NCBI GenBank assembly: GCA_009392005.1
Contig: VFHL01000004.1
Coordinates: forward strand, 1-64,000
DNA: 64,000 nt
Reading direction: 5' to 3'
From: SAR202 cluster bacterium
GTDB taxonomy: Bacteria > Chloroflexota > Dehalococcoidia > UBA6926 > VFHL01
The position numbers and the translations under genes are program-made. Under the pieces are notes generated by a model. It saw nothing but the letters and a program-made list of their open reading frames with translations, was not told where the DNA came from and searched no databases. Positions 9,055-17,345 of this stretch are shown here, one piece after another (positions within the stretch are counted from its first letter, which is position 1; each line of letters starts with the position of its first letter).

Positions 9055-9429
9055 GTGACACAAAATCTGCTTAAGGAGAGTCCTCTGGATTCACTAGATC
9101 TCGCTCACAAACTCGTTGAAATTGCATCTGATAGACAAGCATCGGATGTGAAATTGCTTGATGTTCGAGATATTTCTAGTTTTGCTGACTATTTCGTTAT
9201 TTTGACAACGTTGTCGGCGAGGCAATCTGAAAGTGTTGTGGACCAGATTGTTAAATATCTCAAGGGCTCAGAGCTATCACTCATGCATCGTGAAGGCGAT
9301 AATAATTCCGGTTGGATTTTGATGGATTTTGGAGATATTATTGTCCACGTTTTCGCAGCTGAAGAAAGAATGTTCTATCGCTTGGAGGAATTGTGGAGTG
9401 ATGCGCCGACGCTGGTTACGATTCAGTGA
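9055..9429 (+). CDS. rsfS: Ribosomal silencing factor RsfS (Iojap/DUF143)
   Basis: Binds uL14 on the 50S subunit and blocks subunit joining under starvation. Typical core: [21 protein letters not shown], the [16 protein letters not shown] stretch and a C-terminal FYRLEELW. Length 124 aa. The GTG at 9055 has no clear ribosome site. An excellent AAGGAGAG (9073-9080) lies inside the frame, just ahead of an in-frame CTG at 9085, which would trim ten residues and still leave a complete domain. The 3' end overlaps the converging ndk gene by 14 bases. Confidence 0.9.
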   Translation: MTQNLLKESPLDSLDLAHKLVEIASDRQASDVKLLDVRDISSFADYFVILTTLSARQSESVVDQIVKYLKGSELSLMHREGDNNSGWILMDFGDIIVHVFAAEERMFYRLEELWSDAPTLVTIQ

Positions 9430-9868
9430 TCCAGCGCTGTCCATCTCTTGGATAACTGACCAACTCGTCTTCGTCAAAGAATAGCGCTAATTCGGTCGCG
9501 GCATTCTCTTGAGAATCAGAACCATGAACTAAGTTCCGTCCAATATCCAAACCAAAATCGCCTCTAATTGTACCGGGGCTTGCCTCCAGTGGATTGGTAG
9601 AACCCATTGTCTGTCTCGCTGCTTCAATCGCATCTTTTCCTTCAACCGCGAGAGCAATTATTGGGGAGGAGGTAATAAAATCGACTAACCCCTGGAAAAA
9701 GGGTTTGTCTTTATGAACACCGTAATGCTGGTGAGCTAATTCATTAGATACTTTGAGCATCTTGGCACCAATGATTTGCAGTCCGCGCCGCTCGAGCCGC
9801 GTTATGATTTCGCCAGATAACGCGCGTTGTACTCCATCCGGTTTTACGAGAATCAACGTTCTTTCCAT
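9416..9868 (-). CDS. ndk: Nucleoside diphosphate kinase
   Basis: Transfers the gamma-phosphate between NTPs and NDPs through a phospho-histidine. Full length, 150 aa, with [12 protein letters not shown] at the N-terminus, the [19 protein letters not shown] region and the active-site histidine in NLVHGSDS. It is the last gene of the thiL-tsaE-tsaB-ndk run (95-base gap after tsaB). Its 3' end overlaps rsfS on the other strand, so the two transcripts are complementary at their ends. Confidence 0.95.
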   Translation of the reverse strand: MERTLILVKPDGVQRALSGEIITRLERRGLQIIGAKMLKVSNELAHQHYGVHKDKPFFQGLVDFITSSPIIALAVEGKDAIEAARQTMGSTNPLEASPGTIRGDFGLDIGRNLVHGSDSQENAATELALFFDEDELVSYPRDGQRWITES

Positions 9869-9963
9869 GACAACTCCTGTGAAAAATTTCGTCTAGATAG
9901 TGTATCCGAATACGTTCTCATAATGAAGTCTGAAGGATGACGGATGCTTCAACAGAGTGTTTT

Positions 9964-10632
9964 TCAATCTCCAACAGGTGGTTTTCGAACGTATATTGGA
10001 GCGAGACTCGATGCATCTTCCGTTACTCCGGCTTTGATTTTTGCGTATCCGATGTAAGCGAGATCGCTAGCGTTTCGATATGGCAATGGGCCTCTAGGGA
10101 AAAGTGCTAAATCACCTAAGTGTGATTTGATGAGGTTAAGCATATCTGACGATATTGTTCCGCAGAAATTGGTTGGGGTGCTGATTCGGTCTGGTAGCAC
10201 ATCGGGGGAAAGCAGTTCAGGTTCAATTCTTGAATTAACGATGGAATGATCTTGATGGAAAATGACCGTCGCGATTTCTCCTCTTCCCATTTCGATTACG
10301 GAACATACATCATTGCCGGTGTTGAGGTAAGGGAAGGCATGGATTTCTAAGGAAGTCGCACTAATGATGTCAATGTTCAAAGTGAGTGCGAGCCCTTTTG
10401 CGACGCTCATTCCGACTCGTATTCCGTTGAAACTTCCCGGTCCTTTTGCGACGGCAATTCCTTTTAGATCGGTTTTCTGCACATCATGCTTCTCAAGGAG
10501 ATACCCTAATGATGGTGTCAATTCACTTGTTTGATTTCTACCTGCTATCCATATAGATTCACCGACAGTGCGCTCACCGTCGAAGAGGGCGATGCCGGCA
10601 GTTTCGGTACACGTGTCTATCGCGAGGTACAT
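9964..10632 (-). CDS. tsaB: tRNA threonylcarbamoyladenosine biosynthesis protein TsaB
   Basis: Partner of TsaD and TsaE in making t6A37 on ANN-decoding tRNAs. 222 aa, ASKHA fold: MYLAIDTCTETAGIALFD at the start, GIAVAKGPGSFNGIRVG and AKGLAL are hallmark stretches. It starts on the base after the stop of tsaE (TGA-ATG abutting), so it is translationally coupled. tsaD is not in this window. Confidence 0.93.
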   Translation of the reverse strand: MYLAIDTCTETAGIALFDGERTVGESIWIAGRNQTSELTPSLGYLLEKHDVQKTDLKGIAVAKGPGSFNGIRVGMSVAKGLALTLNIDIISATSLEIHAFPYLNTGNDVCSVIEMGRGEIATVIFHQDHSIVNSRIEPELLSPDVLPDRISTPTNFCGTISSDMLNLIKSHLGDLALFPRGPLPYRNASDLAYIGYAKIKAGVTEDASSLAPIYVRKPPVGD

Positions 10633-11124
10633 TCAGTCAAAGCTCATTTCTTTTAGTTTATTTACAATAGTTATCGATCTTTGTCCTTCACCAATAATCC
10701 GGAATCGTCTCTCAGTATCTGATCCTGAATCTAGCTCTACGATTAGTCGATCATCAGGGTAAATGCGCGGTGCGCGGTCTGCCCATTCGATCACGGAGAC
10801 CCCATTTCCAGTCAGATATTCTTCTATTCCAATATCCCAAGCTTCGAGGTCACCTTCGATACGATAAAGGTCTATATGGTTCAGATGGAGGCGCCCTTGG
10901 TATTCATGGACAAGAACGAAGGTCGGACTTTTTGTGTATTCTTCGATCCCGAGTCCCTTCGCGATACCCTGGGTCAGCGTTGTTTTGCCTGTACCTAACT
11001 CTCCGATTAATAGAACCGCTTCGCCACCTGATAAAATGCCTCCAATTGATTTCCCTAGTTTCTGCGTTTCCTCAGGTTTGTTTGTATTTAATTCTAGTAT
11101 TGATTGATTCAAAAGTGTGTCCAT
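10633..11124 (-). CDS. tsaE: tRNA threonylcarbamoyladenosine biosynthesis ATPase TsaE
   Basis: P-loop ATPase of the t6A complex, 163 aa. Walker A GELGTGKTT, then SPTFVLVHEY and HIDLYRIEG (family signatures), and VIEWADR near the C-terminus. The start overlaps the 3' end of thiL by 16 bases, and the stop abuts tsaB. The overlapping order thiL-tsaE-tsaB is common in bacteria and supports one transcript. Confidence 0.94.
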   Translation of the reverse strand: MDTLLNQSILELNTNKPEETQKLGKSIGGILSGGEAVLLIGELGTGKTTLTQGIAKGLGIEEYTKSPTFVLVHEYQGRLHLNHIDLYRIEGDLEAWDIGIEEYLTGNGVSVIEWADRAPRIYPDDRLIVELDSGSDTERRFRIIGEGQRSITIVNKLKEMSFD

Positions 11125-12110
11125 CCCATATTTGATATCTCGAGTTCCTGATCATTTGCCCCGATCAATAATATTCGTTTTTCTGTCTTATTAATCAACT
11201 CTCCGACTACTGTAACAGGACAATTGATTTTGGTCTCGATAATTGAAATCAAATCTGACCGTGCGGTGAACAACAGTTCATAATCTTCACCACCGTTTAG
11301 AGCTAGATCCATCCCAGTGTGTGGGAAATGGTGCTTAATTTTTGGATTCAAGGGGACTTGTTCAACAAAAATTCGTGCACTTAAGTCACTTGCTTGGGTG
11401 AGGCGCTCAGTGTCGATTAACAGGCCATCACTAATATCCATTCCAGTTCGTATACCAGATTCAATCAGCAGATGAGCGGCATCTACCCGACTGGGCGGAT
11501 TGAGGAATAGTTGAATTAAATCCGATCCTAGATCCACTTCTTCTTCATCAAACAAAAGTGATCTTCCCGCAGCCGCACCGCCCAGGGTTCCCGTGACTAA
11601 TATTTTGTCTCCTACCTGTCCTGTATTACGTTGAAGCGTTTGTTGTTTCTGGCCGCCTGATTCGATGGACTCCCCAATCATTGTTACCGCAATTGTGTGT
11701 TGCGTTGATTTGCTGACATCACCACCTACTATTGCAACGCCAGCTTCGTGGCATATTGCCCCAATCCCTCTATAGAGGTCTGCGATCCAATCTATGGGGG
11801 TCTCTGGTGGGCATGAGAGAGCGATTACTGCATATTTTGGCGTACCGGCCATTGCTGCAATGTCACTGATATTAATCGCCATCGTACGCCAACCCAAATT
11901 GAAAGCAGGAATTCTGTCGATTAAAAAATGGACATTCTCAATAGCTTGATCGGTTGTTATCAATATGTCTCCTGGAGGTTGATGCAGTATTGAGGCATCG
12001 TCCCCTATTCCAGTAATGACATCCGGGAGTGCGCCTTGCGCCCCTGAATCAATAAGGATCTGTTTGATCACATTGATTAACTCTATTTCACCCCAATCGG
12101 ATAATTTCAT
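11109..12110 (-). CDS. thiL: Thiamine-monophosphate kinase
   Basis: Phosphorylates thiamine monophosphate to thiamine diphosphate, the last step of cofactor synthesis. 333 aa with GIGDDASIL, the Asp-rich TTDQAIENVHF (usually TTDxLVEGVHF), NISDIAAMAG and GGDVSKS metal/ATP-binding stretches, and MDISDGL. First gene of the operon; a 211-base divergent spacer separates it from the phosphoesterase gene. That spacer holds a possible 30-codon minus-strand reading frame that I cannot support as a gene. Confidence 0.94.
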   Translation of the reverse strand: MKLSDWGEIELINVIKQILIDSGAQGALPDVITGIGDDASILHQPPGDILITTDQAIENVHFLIDRIPAFNLGWRTMAINISDIAAMAGTPKYAVIALSCPPETPIDWIADLYRGIGAICHEAGVAIVGGDVSKSTQHTIAVTMIGESIESGGQKQQTLQRNTGQVGDKILVTGTLGGAAAGRSLLFDEEEVDLGSDLIQLFLNPPSRVDAAHLLIESGIRTGMDISDGLLIDTERLTQASDLSARIFVEQVPLNPKIKHHFPHTGMDLALNGGEDYELLFTARSDLISIIETKINCPVTVVGELINKTEKRILLIGANDQELEISNMGWTHF

Positions 12111-12321
12111 GCAATTTAGTATACCTATTGGAAATCAACAGTCACAGCTGTAGCGAATTTTTTTAGAATAAAATCGCGTCTCATTTCAAATGCAATTTGT
12201 TCATCTTCGTATTTCATTTGTAATGCGCTGCTATTGTATTCTTGTCCGCGGAATTAATTTGTTGAGTTATACCAGATGTTTTCCTGATGGAATTCGGCGA
12301 CCTAGAGCAGTAAGGTAAAGT

Positions 12322-13059
12322 ATGCGTTACTTAGTGGTGTCAGATATCCATAGCAACATAGTTGCGTTTGAAGCGGTGTTAGAAGACACCCGGCGTCATG
12401 GTGGTTTTGATAGGATTCTGTGCTTAGGAGACATCATTGGATATGGGCCCTGGCCGAATGAGTGCATTGGGCTTTTGCGAGAGATTGACCATATTGCGGT
12501 TGCTGGTAATCATGATTGGGCCGCAATAAATAAGATTTCTGTTAACTCCTTTCACTCCGATGCAGCAGCGGCGTGCCTATGGAATGGGTCGCAATTGCAA
12601 ACCGAACATGTTTCATATTTGTTTAATTTGCCTCTTACAGCCATTGAGGGTGATTTTACCCTTGTACATGGCAGTTTAAGGGATCCTCTCTGGGAATATT
12701 TGCTAGGTCCCAAATCGGCAAAGGACAATCTTGACTTGCTTAAGACATCATTTTTACTTGTTGGGCATTCCCATTTGCCAATGCTTTTTTCTGAAAAAAC
12801 CAATGGTGGTGATCTGACAGAATTATCTTTTCAACCAGGTTCTTCATTCGAAGTTGATCAAAAGCGAACGGTCCTCAATCCTGGAAGTGTGGGGCAGCCA
12901 CGGGATGGTGATCCCAGGGCTTCATATGTTTTGTACGATAGCGAACTCCGCATTGCGAATCTTTATCGGGCAGAGTATTCAATAGATCTTGTTCAACATG
13001 AGATGGTTCGTGTTGGACTTCCGTCTCGGATGTCTGAAAGATTGCGTGAAGGATGGTAA
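12322..13059 (+). CDS. Calcineurin-like metallophosphoesterase (YfcE/DUF2436 type)
   Basis: 245 aa, binuclear metal phosphoesterase fold. The five metal motifs are visible: SDIHSN (residues 8-13), GDIIGYG, GNHD, a His in VHGSLRD and GHSH. The substrate cannot be assigned: family members hydrolyse cyclic nucleotides, phosphodiesters or phosphoproteins. It stands alone between divergent thiL and a converging pterin dehydratase. Confidence 0.88.
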   Translation: MRYLVVSDIHSNIVAFEAVLEDTRRHGGFDRILCLGDIIGYGPWPNECIGLLREIDHIAVAGNHDWAAINKISVNSFHSDAAAACLWNGSQLQTEHVSYLFNLPLTAIEGDFTLVHGSLRDPLWEYLLGPKSAKDNLDLLKTSFLLVGHSHLPMLFSEKTNGGDLTELSFQPGSSFEVDQKRTVLNPGSVGQPRDGDPRASYVLYDSELRIANLYRAEYSIDLVQHEMVRVGLPSRMSERLREGW

Positions 13060-13163
13060 TTTGAAAGCGGTAGGTTTTGGGAGTTCACGAGGGCTAGCTG
13101 AAGAGACGAGATGTTAGATCGTATTAAGATTTGACATATGTGGGTTCTCAAGACGGCCGGGAT

Positions 13164-13514
13164 TTAGGAGGATGTTTTTTCGAAAAGACGGTCTGTTTTT
13201 GCGGCCATTATGAAGTCGTTTCGGTGTAAATCATTGATGGCATGTGTCCACCAACTTACAGTCACTTTTCCCCACTCAATTACTATCTTTGGGTGGTGGC
13301 CTTCCTCGTTCGCAAATTCACCAATGTTTTGGGTAAAACTAAGTGCTGACGTGTATTTTCTGATCTTGAAAACCCTTTCGAGGGTAGGAACATTGTTTCC
13401 TGTCTCGATCTTCCATAAGGGGATTTGGGGTTTAAGGGTCTCAATTTCATCCCTTGTTGCTCGGGGAGAATCGGCGTGGCATGCGACACATCTTTCAGCA
13501 TCCAACGATTCCAT
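13164..13514 (-). CDS. Pterin-4a-carbinolamine dehydratase
   Basis: 116 aa. Dehydrates 4a-hydroxytetrahydrobiopterin formed by aromatic amino acid hydroxylases. Active-site EGHHP followed by VSWWTHAINDLHRNDF is diagnostic. The N-terminus has a CVAC pair, common in bacterial homologues. No aromatic hydroxylase is nearby; in bacteria lacking one the protein may serve molybdopterin or folate chemistry. Only 11 bases separate it from the upstream DRTGG gene, so the two are probably cotranscribed. Confidence 0.9.
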   Translation of the reverse strand: MESLDAERCVACHADSPRATRDEIETLKPQIPLWKIETGNNVPTLERVFKIRKYTSALSFTQNIGEFANEEGHHPKIVIEWGKVTVSWWTHAINDLHRNDFIMAAKTDRLFEKTSS

Positions 13515-13525
13515 GATAAATTCTT

Positions 13526-14482
13526 TTATCCGAGTTCCATAGGGATAGGGACAGCTTTTGAGAGGTTCAGGTGTTTTTCAACGAGGCTAACCGCTTGTTT
13601 GACTTTGTCTGGATGCATTTTGCCACGTCCAAATGCGCCATTTAATTTGTCCGCAATCGCAATTGTACCTTCGTCGACGATAATGACAGGAATTTCATGT
13701 TCTTGGACGCGATGCTCCATGTACGGAATTGGTCCTTCGCCGCCTGTTAAGATAAATCCTTTTGTATCGGTTTCTAGAGCGGCATTTTGTAGGTCAGGCC
13801 TATCCCAGCGCGTGATTACTAGTTTGTTTGGCTTTTGTTCGAAATAGTACACCCCACCGTCGAGCGCAAGGGCTCCAATCATGATGTTTTCGATTAAATC
13901 ATTTGATTTCTCTGGAAAGTACCGTAGTTCTCCATCCAAGTGTTTTGTAATTTCGCCGATTGTCGGAGCATCTAGTACTCGATCTTGGGGAAGGATTCCA
14001 AGCAACTCAATGTCGCGCTCTTGTAATTTTTGTGTGATGGTAATTTCAGCCTCGTGCATCCGTAATTGCGAGACGCCATTAACGACGACGCCCCCGAAAA
14101 ATTTGTTGTACGCTGCCGCTTTTTGAGCAATCAGTTCAATGTCGGCATCATCTTGATACCAAGCCACGAGGATCACTTTCGGTTCCAAATCTTGTATGGA
14201 TTCAACTTCTTTAGGATTGTTGGGGGTACTGCCTTCAATGATTAGGAGATCGGTGTTCTCGCGTAACGAATTTGCCAACGGATCTAAGCCATTAGTCTTA
14301 TCAGTGATTTTATCGATGCCTAAAGCTTTACTGACAAACTCATTGTCAGCATTTTCGTTATCGCCAGCAGGTTTGACGTAAGCAACACGCTTACCGTGGC
14401 TTAACGCTAATTGTCCAAAGGCGGTTGCGAGCAAGGTCTTGCCAGACTGCGGCTCAATTGAGGTGAGATAGAGGGTTTGCAC
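13526..14482 (-). CDS. BioD-like/DRTGG-domain protein (PTA N-terminal homologue)
   Basis: 318 aa, two domains. The N-terminal P-loop dethiobiotin-synthetase-like fold has EPQSGKTLLA and the region around LLIIEGS; the C-terminal DRTGG domain contains WDRPDLQNAALETD and GFILTGGEGP. The same pair forms the regulatory N-terminus of long phosphotransacetylases, here without the catalytic domain. No acetate kinase or pta gene is close. Function is unknown; a nucleotide- or metabolite-sensing role is an inference. Confidence 0.82.
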   Translation of the reverse strand: MQTLYLTSIEPQSGKTLLATAFGQLALSHGKRVAYVKPAGDNENADNEFVSKALGIDKITDKTNGLDPLANSLRENTDLLIIEGSTPNNPKEVESIQDLEPKVILVAWYQDDADIELIAQKAAAYNKFFGGVVVNGVSQLRMHEAEITITQKLQERDIELLGILPQDRVLDAPTIGEITKHLDGELRYFPEKSNDLIENIMIGALALDGGVYYFEQKPNKLVITRWDRPDLQNAALETDTKGFILTGGEGPIPYMEHRVQEHEIPVIIVDEGTIAIADKLNGAFGRGKMHPDKVKQAVSLVEKHLNLSKAVPIPMELG

Positions 14483-14664
14483 TCAATAAACTCCCTGAAA
14501 TATTCTGGACCGTATTGTAGCATATGGCGTCTTTGTATTTACCCTCTTTTGGGATAATCAGCTGATTTAATGAGCCATATTGACAGATACTTGATCGGAG
14601 TTACTTATTCACGGAATACAAGATACGCGGTGGCTTAATAAAGTTCACTCTTATGGTGCTGCAG

Positions 14665-14694
14665 TTGACACCGTGACTCTCGCGTAACTAATAT
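14665..14694 (+). promoter_or_regulatory. Promoter of the tRNA Phe-Gly-Leu operon
   Basis: Consensus -35 TTGACA (14665-14670) and -10 TAATAT (14689-14694) with an 18-base spacer, 12 bases ahead of tRNA-Phe. Confidence 0.8.
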
Positions 14695-14706
14695 GACATG
14701 ATGAGA

Positions 14707-14779
14707 GCCGAGGTAGCTCAGGTGGTAGAGCACGCGACTGAAAATCGCGGTGTCGGCAGTTCAACTCTGCCCCTCGGCA
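14707..14779 (+). tRNA. tRNA-Phe(GAA)
   Basis: Acceptor GCCGAGG/CCTCGGC pairs fully, the anticodon loop is CTGAAAA on a 5-bp GC-rich stem, and the T loop is TTCAACT. Discriminator A at 14779; CCA is not encoded (ACCT follows). First gene of a three-tRNA cluster. Confidence 0.95.
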
Positions 14780-14819
14780 CCTCATGTAGAGGTGCGAACC
14801 TTAACGGTTTGCAGATCGA

Positions 14820-14894
14820 GCGGAAGTAGCTCAGCGGTGGAGCGTCTCCTTGCCAAGGAGAAGGTCGCGGGTTCAAATCCCGTCTTCCGCTCCA
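14820..14894 (+). tRNA. tRNA-Gly(GCC)
   Basis: Acceptor GCGGAAG/CTTCCGC, anticodon loop TTGCCAA, T loop TTCAAAT, discriminator T and an encoded CCA (14892-14894). Confidence 0.95.
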
Positions 14895-14905
14895 TGTTTT
14901 CGCCG

Positions 14906-14992
14906 GCCGAAGTGGCGGAATTGGCAGACGCGCCGGTCTCAAAAACCGGTGAGGGTTCCCTCGTGTGGGTTCGAATCCCACCTTCGGCACCA
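14906..14992 (+). tRNA. tRNA-Leu(CAA)
   Basis: Class II tRNA. Acceptor GCCGAAG/CTTCGGC, anticodon loop CTCAAAA, long variable arm (GAGGG-TT-CCCTC), T loop TTCGAAT, discriminator A and an encoded CCA. Confidence 0.95.
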
Positions 14993-15002
14993 CATGCTAG
15001 CG

Positions 15003-15026
15003 GAACACGTTGATCACGCCGTGTTC
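15003..15026 (+). terminator. Hairpin after the tRNA cluster, possible terminator
   Basis: GAACACG (15003-15009) pairs with CGTGTTC (15020-15026). No clear T run follows, so it may be a processing or weak termination signal. Confidence 0.4.
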
Positions 15027-15083
15027 GTATGGATCTTGAACGCGATTCGTTTGAGAATGCGAACAATGATTGCAGATATTTAG

Positions 15084-15791
15084 CTACCTTAGTGTTTTAA
15101 ATGTTTGTCTGATCGTAAATATCCAGATAGGACAGGAAGTTAAGAATAATGCCAAACTATTTCCTGGCCCAGATGAGCGGTCTGTTATCCATCCGTCCAT
15201 CGGATGTTCTAGTATCGCTGTTTCAGTATTTTGATTAGATTGCTCCGTGGTTTGTTCTTTTGGTGCATCAATTTCGATGATGGTGGTATCTGATTCTTGT
15301 ACTATAAACTGGACTGCACTAGGGATTGTTGCTGTCAAAGACGAGAGCGCGACAAGCGAGAACACTAATAAACCCAGTAATGAGAAAACGCCCACAAAAT
15401 GTTCTGTTACTTCAGGGGCGATTGTTGCGAGTTTTCGTGCACCAAAGAGATGTCCACTCCATATAAGTAGTCCAACAATTGATAATGTGATGCCAATAAC
15501 CAATGATGCACTTGGTGATCCATCAACAACTATTCTTCGTGCGCCAGAGTAATATTCTTCATGTGAGCTGTAACTGAATTCCGGTCCGAAAACGAGCGAA
15601 AATACTGCTTGCACTAATGGGGTTAACCCACCAATTATCAAAATAAGAAGCCCGATCAGGGCGAATGTCCGAAAATATATCCAGAACAAAGATTTGACTG
15701 ATAGGGTTTGGTCATGACGAAGATATCGTATAAAGCACGTGAATATCACAATCAGAACGATAAAAACACAAAGTGCAACTAACCAACCCAT
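15084..15791 (-). CDS. Multi-pass membrane protein of unknown function
   Basis: 235 aa. I do not recognise the family. Four hydrophobic segments are seen: roughly residues 3-22, 40-65, 98-114 and 128-155. The first is followed by a basic loop, and an extracytoplasmic-looking stretch (SYSSHEEYYSGARR) lies between the second and third. The C-terminal third is polar and Gln/Thr-rich (TTEQSNQNTETA), followed by a further weakly hydrophobic stretch. No catalytic motif. It sits alone between the tRNA cluster and the globin gene. Confidence 0.65.
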   Translation of the reverse strand: MGWLVALCVFIVLIVIFTCFIRYLRHDQTLSVKSLFWIYFRTFALIGLLILIIGGLTPLVQAVFSLVFGPEFSYSSHEEYYSGARRIVVDGSPSASLVIGITLSIVGLLIWSGHLFGARKLATIAPEVTEHFVGVFSLLGLLVFSLVALSSLTATIPSAVQFIVQESDTTIIEIDAPKEQTTEQSNQNTETAILEHPMDGWITDRSSGPGNSLALFLTSCPIWIFTIRQTFKTLR

Positions 15792-15931
15792 GTTTTCCTC
15801 CTGAGCGTCCCATTCCCGCGGGCTTTACTCTCTGCTGTCATTCTTCGTCATTGATGAGGATGTATTTAACAATTCTGTCTTAGATGCTATCGGGAACACC
15901 ATTTTATTTACCAATTTGACGTACCTTAAGT

Positions 15932-16342
15932 TCAATTGATCGTATCTTGGTTCATTAACAAATTTGCTGTATTTTCGAAATATTCGTTCAATGATTTTGC
16001 ATCCTCTGGTGTGATGCTCATTGATTTCGCGGCATTCGTCATGTGCGTGACCCATGCATCACGTTCGCGTTTCCCGATCGAAAAGCGCATATGTCTGTTG
16101 CGCAAGCGAGGATGCCCTCTTTCGTCGGAATATTGGGGAGGCCCGCCCCAATATTGAGCAAGGAAATAGGCCAGGTGCTTTTTGCCTGGACCAAGGTCTT
16201 CGGGATACAAATGGCGAATTAAAGGCTCGTTTTCTACGTATGTGTAAAAGCGATCAACGAGTTCCACAAAAAATGCAGTGCCACCGACCCGTTCATACAG
16301 GTTCGTGATATCAATGTCAAAATCTTTACCATCTTCTTGCAT
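15932..16342 (-). CDS. Truncated haemoglobin, group II (GlbO/trHbO-like)
   Basis: 136 aa, 2-on-2 globin. LYERVGGTAFF (N-terminal), LYPEDLGPGKKHLAYFL, the group II YWGGPPQYSDERGHPRLR stretch and RHMRFSIGKRERDAWVTHM are characteristic. The proximal haem histidine is in RHMRF, and the Trp at the end of the G helix region is present (DAWVTHM). Family roles include O2/NO handling and peroxidase-like chemistry. Ferrochelatase is encoded about 4 kb away, but no operon link is visible. Confidence 0.9.
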   Translation of the reverse strand: MQEDGKDFDIDITNLYERVGGTAFFVELVDRFYTYVENEPLIRHLYPEDLGPGKKHLAYFLAQYWGGPPQYSDERGHPRLRNRHMRFSIGKRERDAWVTHMTNAAKSMSITPEDAKSLNEYFENTANLLMNQDTIN

Positions 16343-16375
16343 TATTTGTATCCGTTATTCTCGAGGGCTAATCAG

Positions 16376-17161
16376 TTAGTCATCTTCATAAATTAATGGA
16401 GGCAAATCATATTTAGACAAATCTGTAATTCCTTCTTCGCTTAGTACTTCGATATCTGTCACACTATTTCCGGTATACACCTTTGTGTCTCTAGAGATCA
16501 TCGTAGATATGGCGTCCGCGAATCTTTGGGGATCATGGCCATCACGGGGTGCCATCTTCATCGCTACCATCCCCTCTGTCCGTAATTTGGAATCAGCTGG
16601 CCAAATTGTGTTTACCGCTATGCTGTATTCTTTGAATTCTTCTGCCATGTTTAACGCTAGCATTGTTGCAGCTTGTTTTGATAATCCATAGGGCCCTCCG
16701 AATGTTTGGGATATTTGTGGTGACACGTTGATGATGTGCCCTTCCCCGGCTGCTTTCATTGATGGCAGGACTGCTTTCGTTAATGCCGCTAGTCCACGTA
16801 GATTAAGTCCCATCAAGATGTCCCATCTTTTCAAATCAGTTTCTTCTAATCCGCCCCTAGAAATCGCGGCTGCGGGGTGAACAAGGATGTCAATGCGGCC
16901 GAATTCATCTAAGGTGTTTTTTATCATGTTCTCAATGTCATCATCTGAGGCGACATTGCATCGAATTGGAAGTGCAATCCCACCCTCTGCTTGGATCTCT
17001 TGGGCAGTTTGTTTGATTGTGCCACCAATACGTGGATGCGGTTCCTCGGTTCTTGCTGCGATTGTGACTTTGGCACCCGATCGTGCAAATTGTTTTGCAA
17101 CCGCCTTTCCAAGACCTCGGCTACTACCTGTCACTATCGCAACTTTTCCATCCAAATCCAT
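16376..17161 (-). CDS. Short-chain dehydrogenase/reductase (HSDL2-like)
   Basis: 261 aa classical SDR. NAD(P)-binding TGSSRGLGKAVA near residue 11, catalytic YGLSK and a Ser in NVSPQIS. The inserted GGTIKQTAQEIQAEGG and the NTIWPADSKLRTEGM stretch resemble HSDL2, an SDR linked to fatty-acid or peroxisomal metabolism in eukaryotes. The usual NNA motif reads HPAAAIS, as in that subgroup. The substrate is unknown. Transcribed away from the divergent Fe-ADH gene. Confidence 0.85.
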   Translation of the reverse strand: MDLDGKVAIVTGSSRGLGKAVAKQFARSGAKVTIAARTEEPHPRIGGTIKQTAQEIQAEGGIALPIRCNVASDDDIENMIKNTLDEFGRIDILVHPAAAISRGGLEETDLKRWDILMGLNLRGLAALTKAVLPSMKAAGEGHIINVSPQISQTFGGPYGLSKQAATMLALNMAEEFKEYSIAVNTIWPADSKLRTEGMVAMKMAPRDGHDPQRFADAISTMISRDTKVYTGNSVTDIEVLSEEGITDLSKYDLPPLIYEDD

Positions 17162-17345
17162 GAAAGCCTCCCTGATTATGACGTAAACGAATGCAAGTAG
17201 ATTTATTCTAATCAGTTTACTTCAAAAGACCGAATACGCAACGAAGGGTGAAACGTATTTGTTTCATTGAACAATAAACAATGATTTCGATTCACGTACA
17301 ATGGGTTATGTGCATTGTCAAAGGTTAAAGAATAAGGAGTTCGTT

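Noticed and set aside
12111-12321. Minus-strand 30-codon peptide (MKYEDEQIAFEMRRDF...) between thiL and the phosphoesterase
   Set aside because: Too short and no ribosome site; kept only as a note.
14718-15083. Open frames of about 77-94 codons across the tRNA cluster on both strands
   Set aside because: They are reverse or forward translations of tRNA genes; GRVELPTPRFS-like peptides are a known false-positive type.
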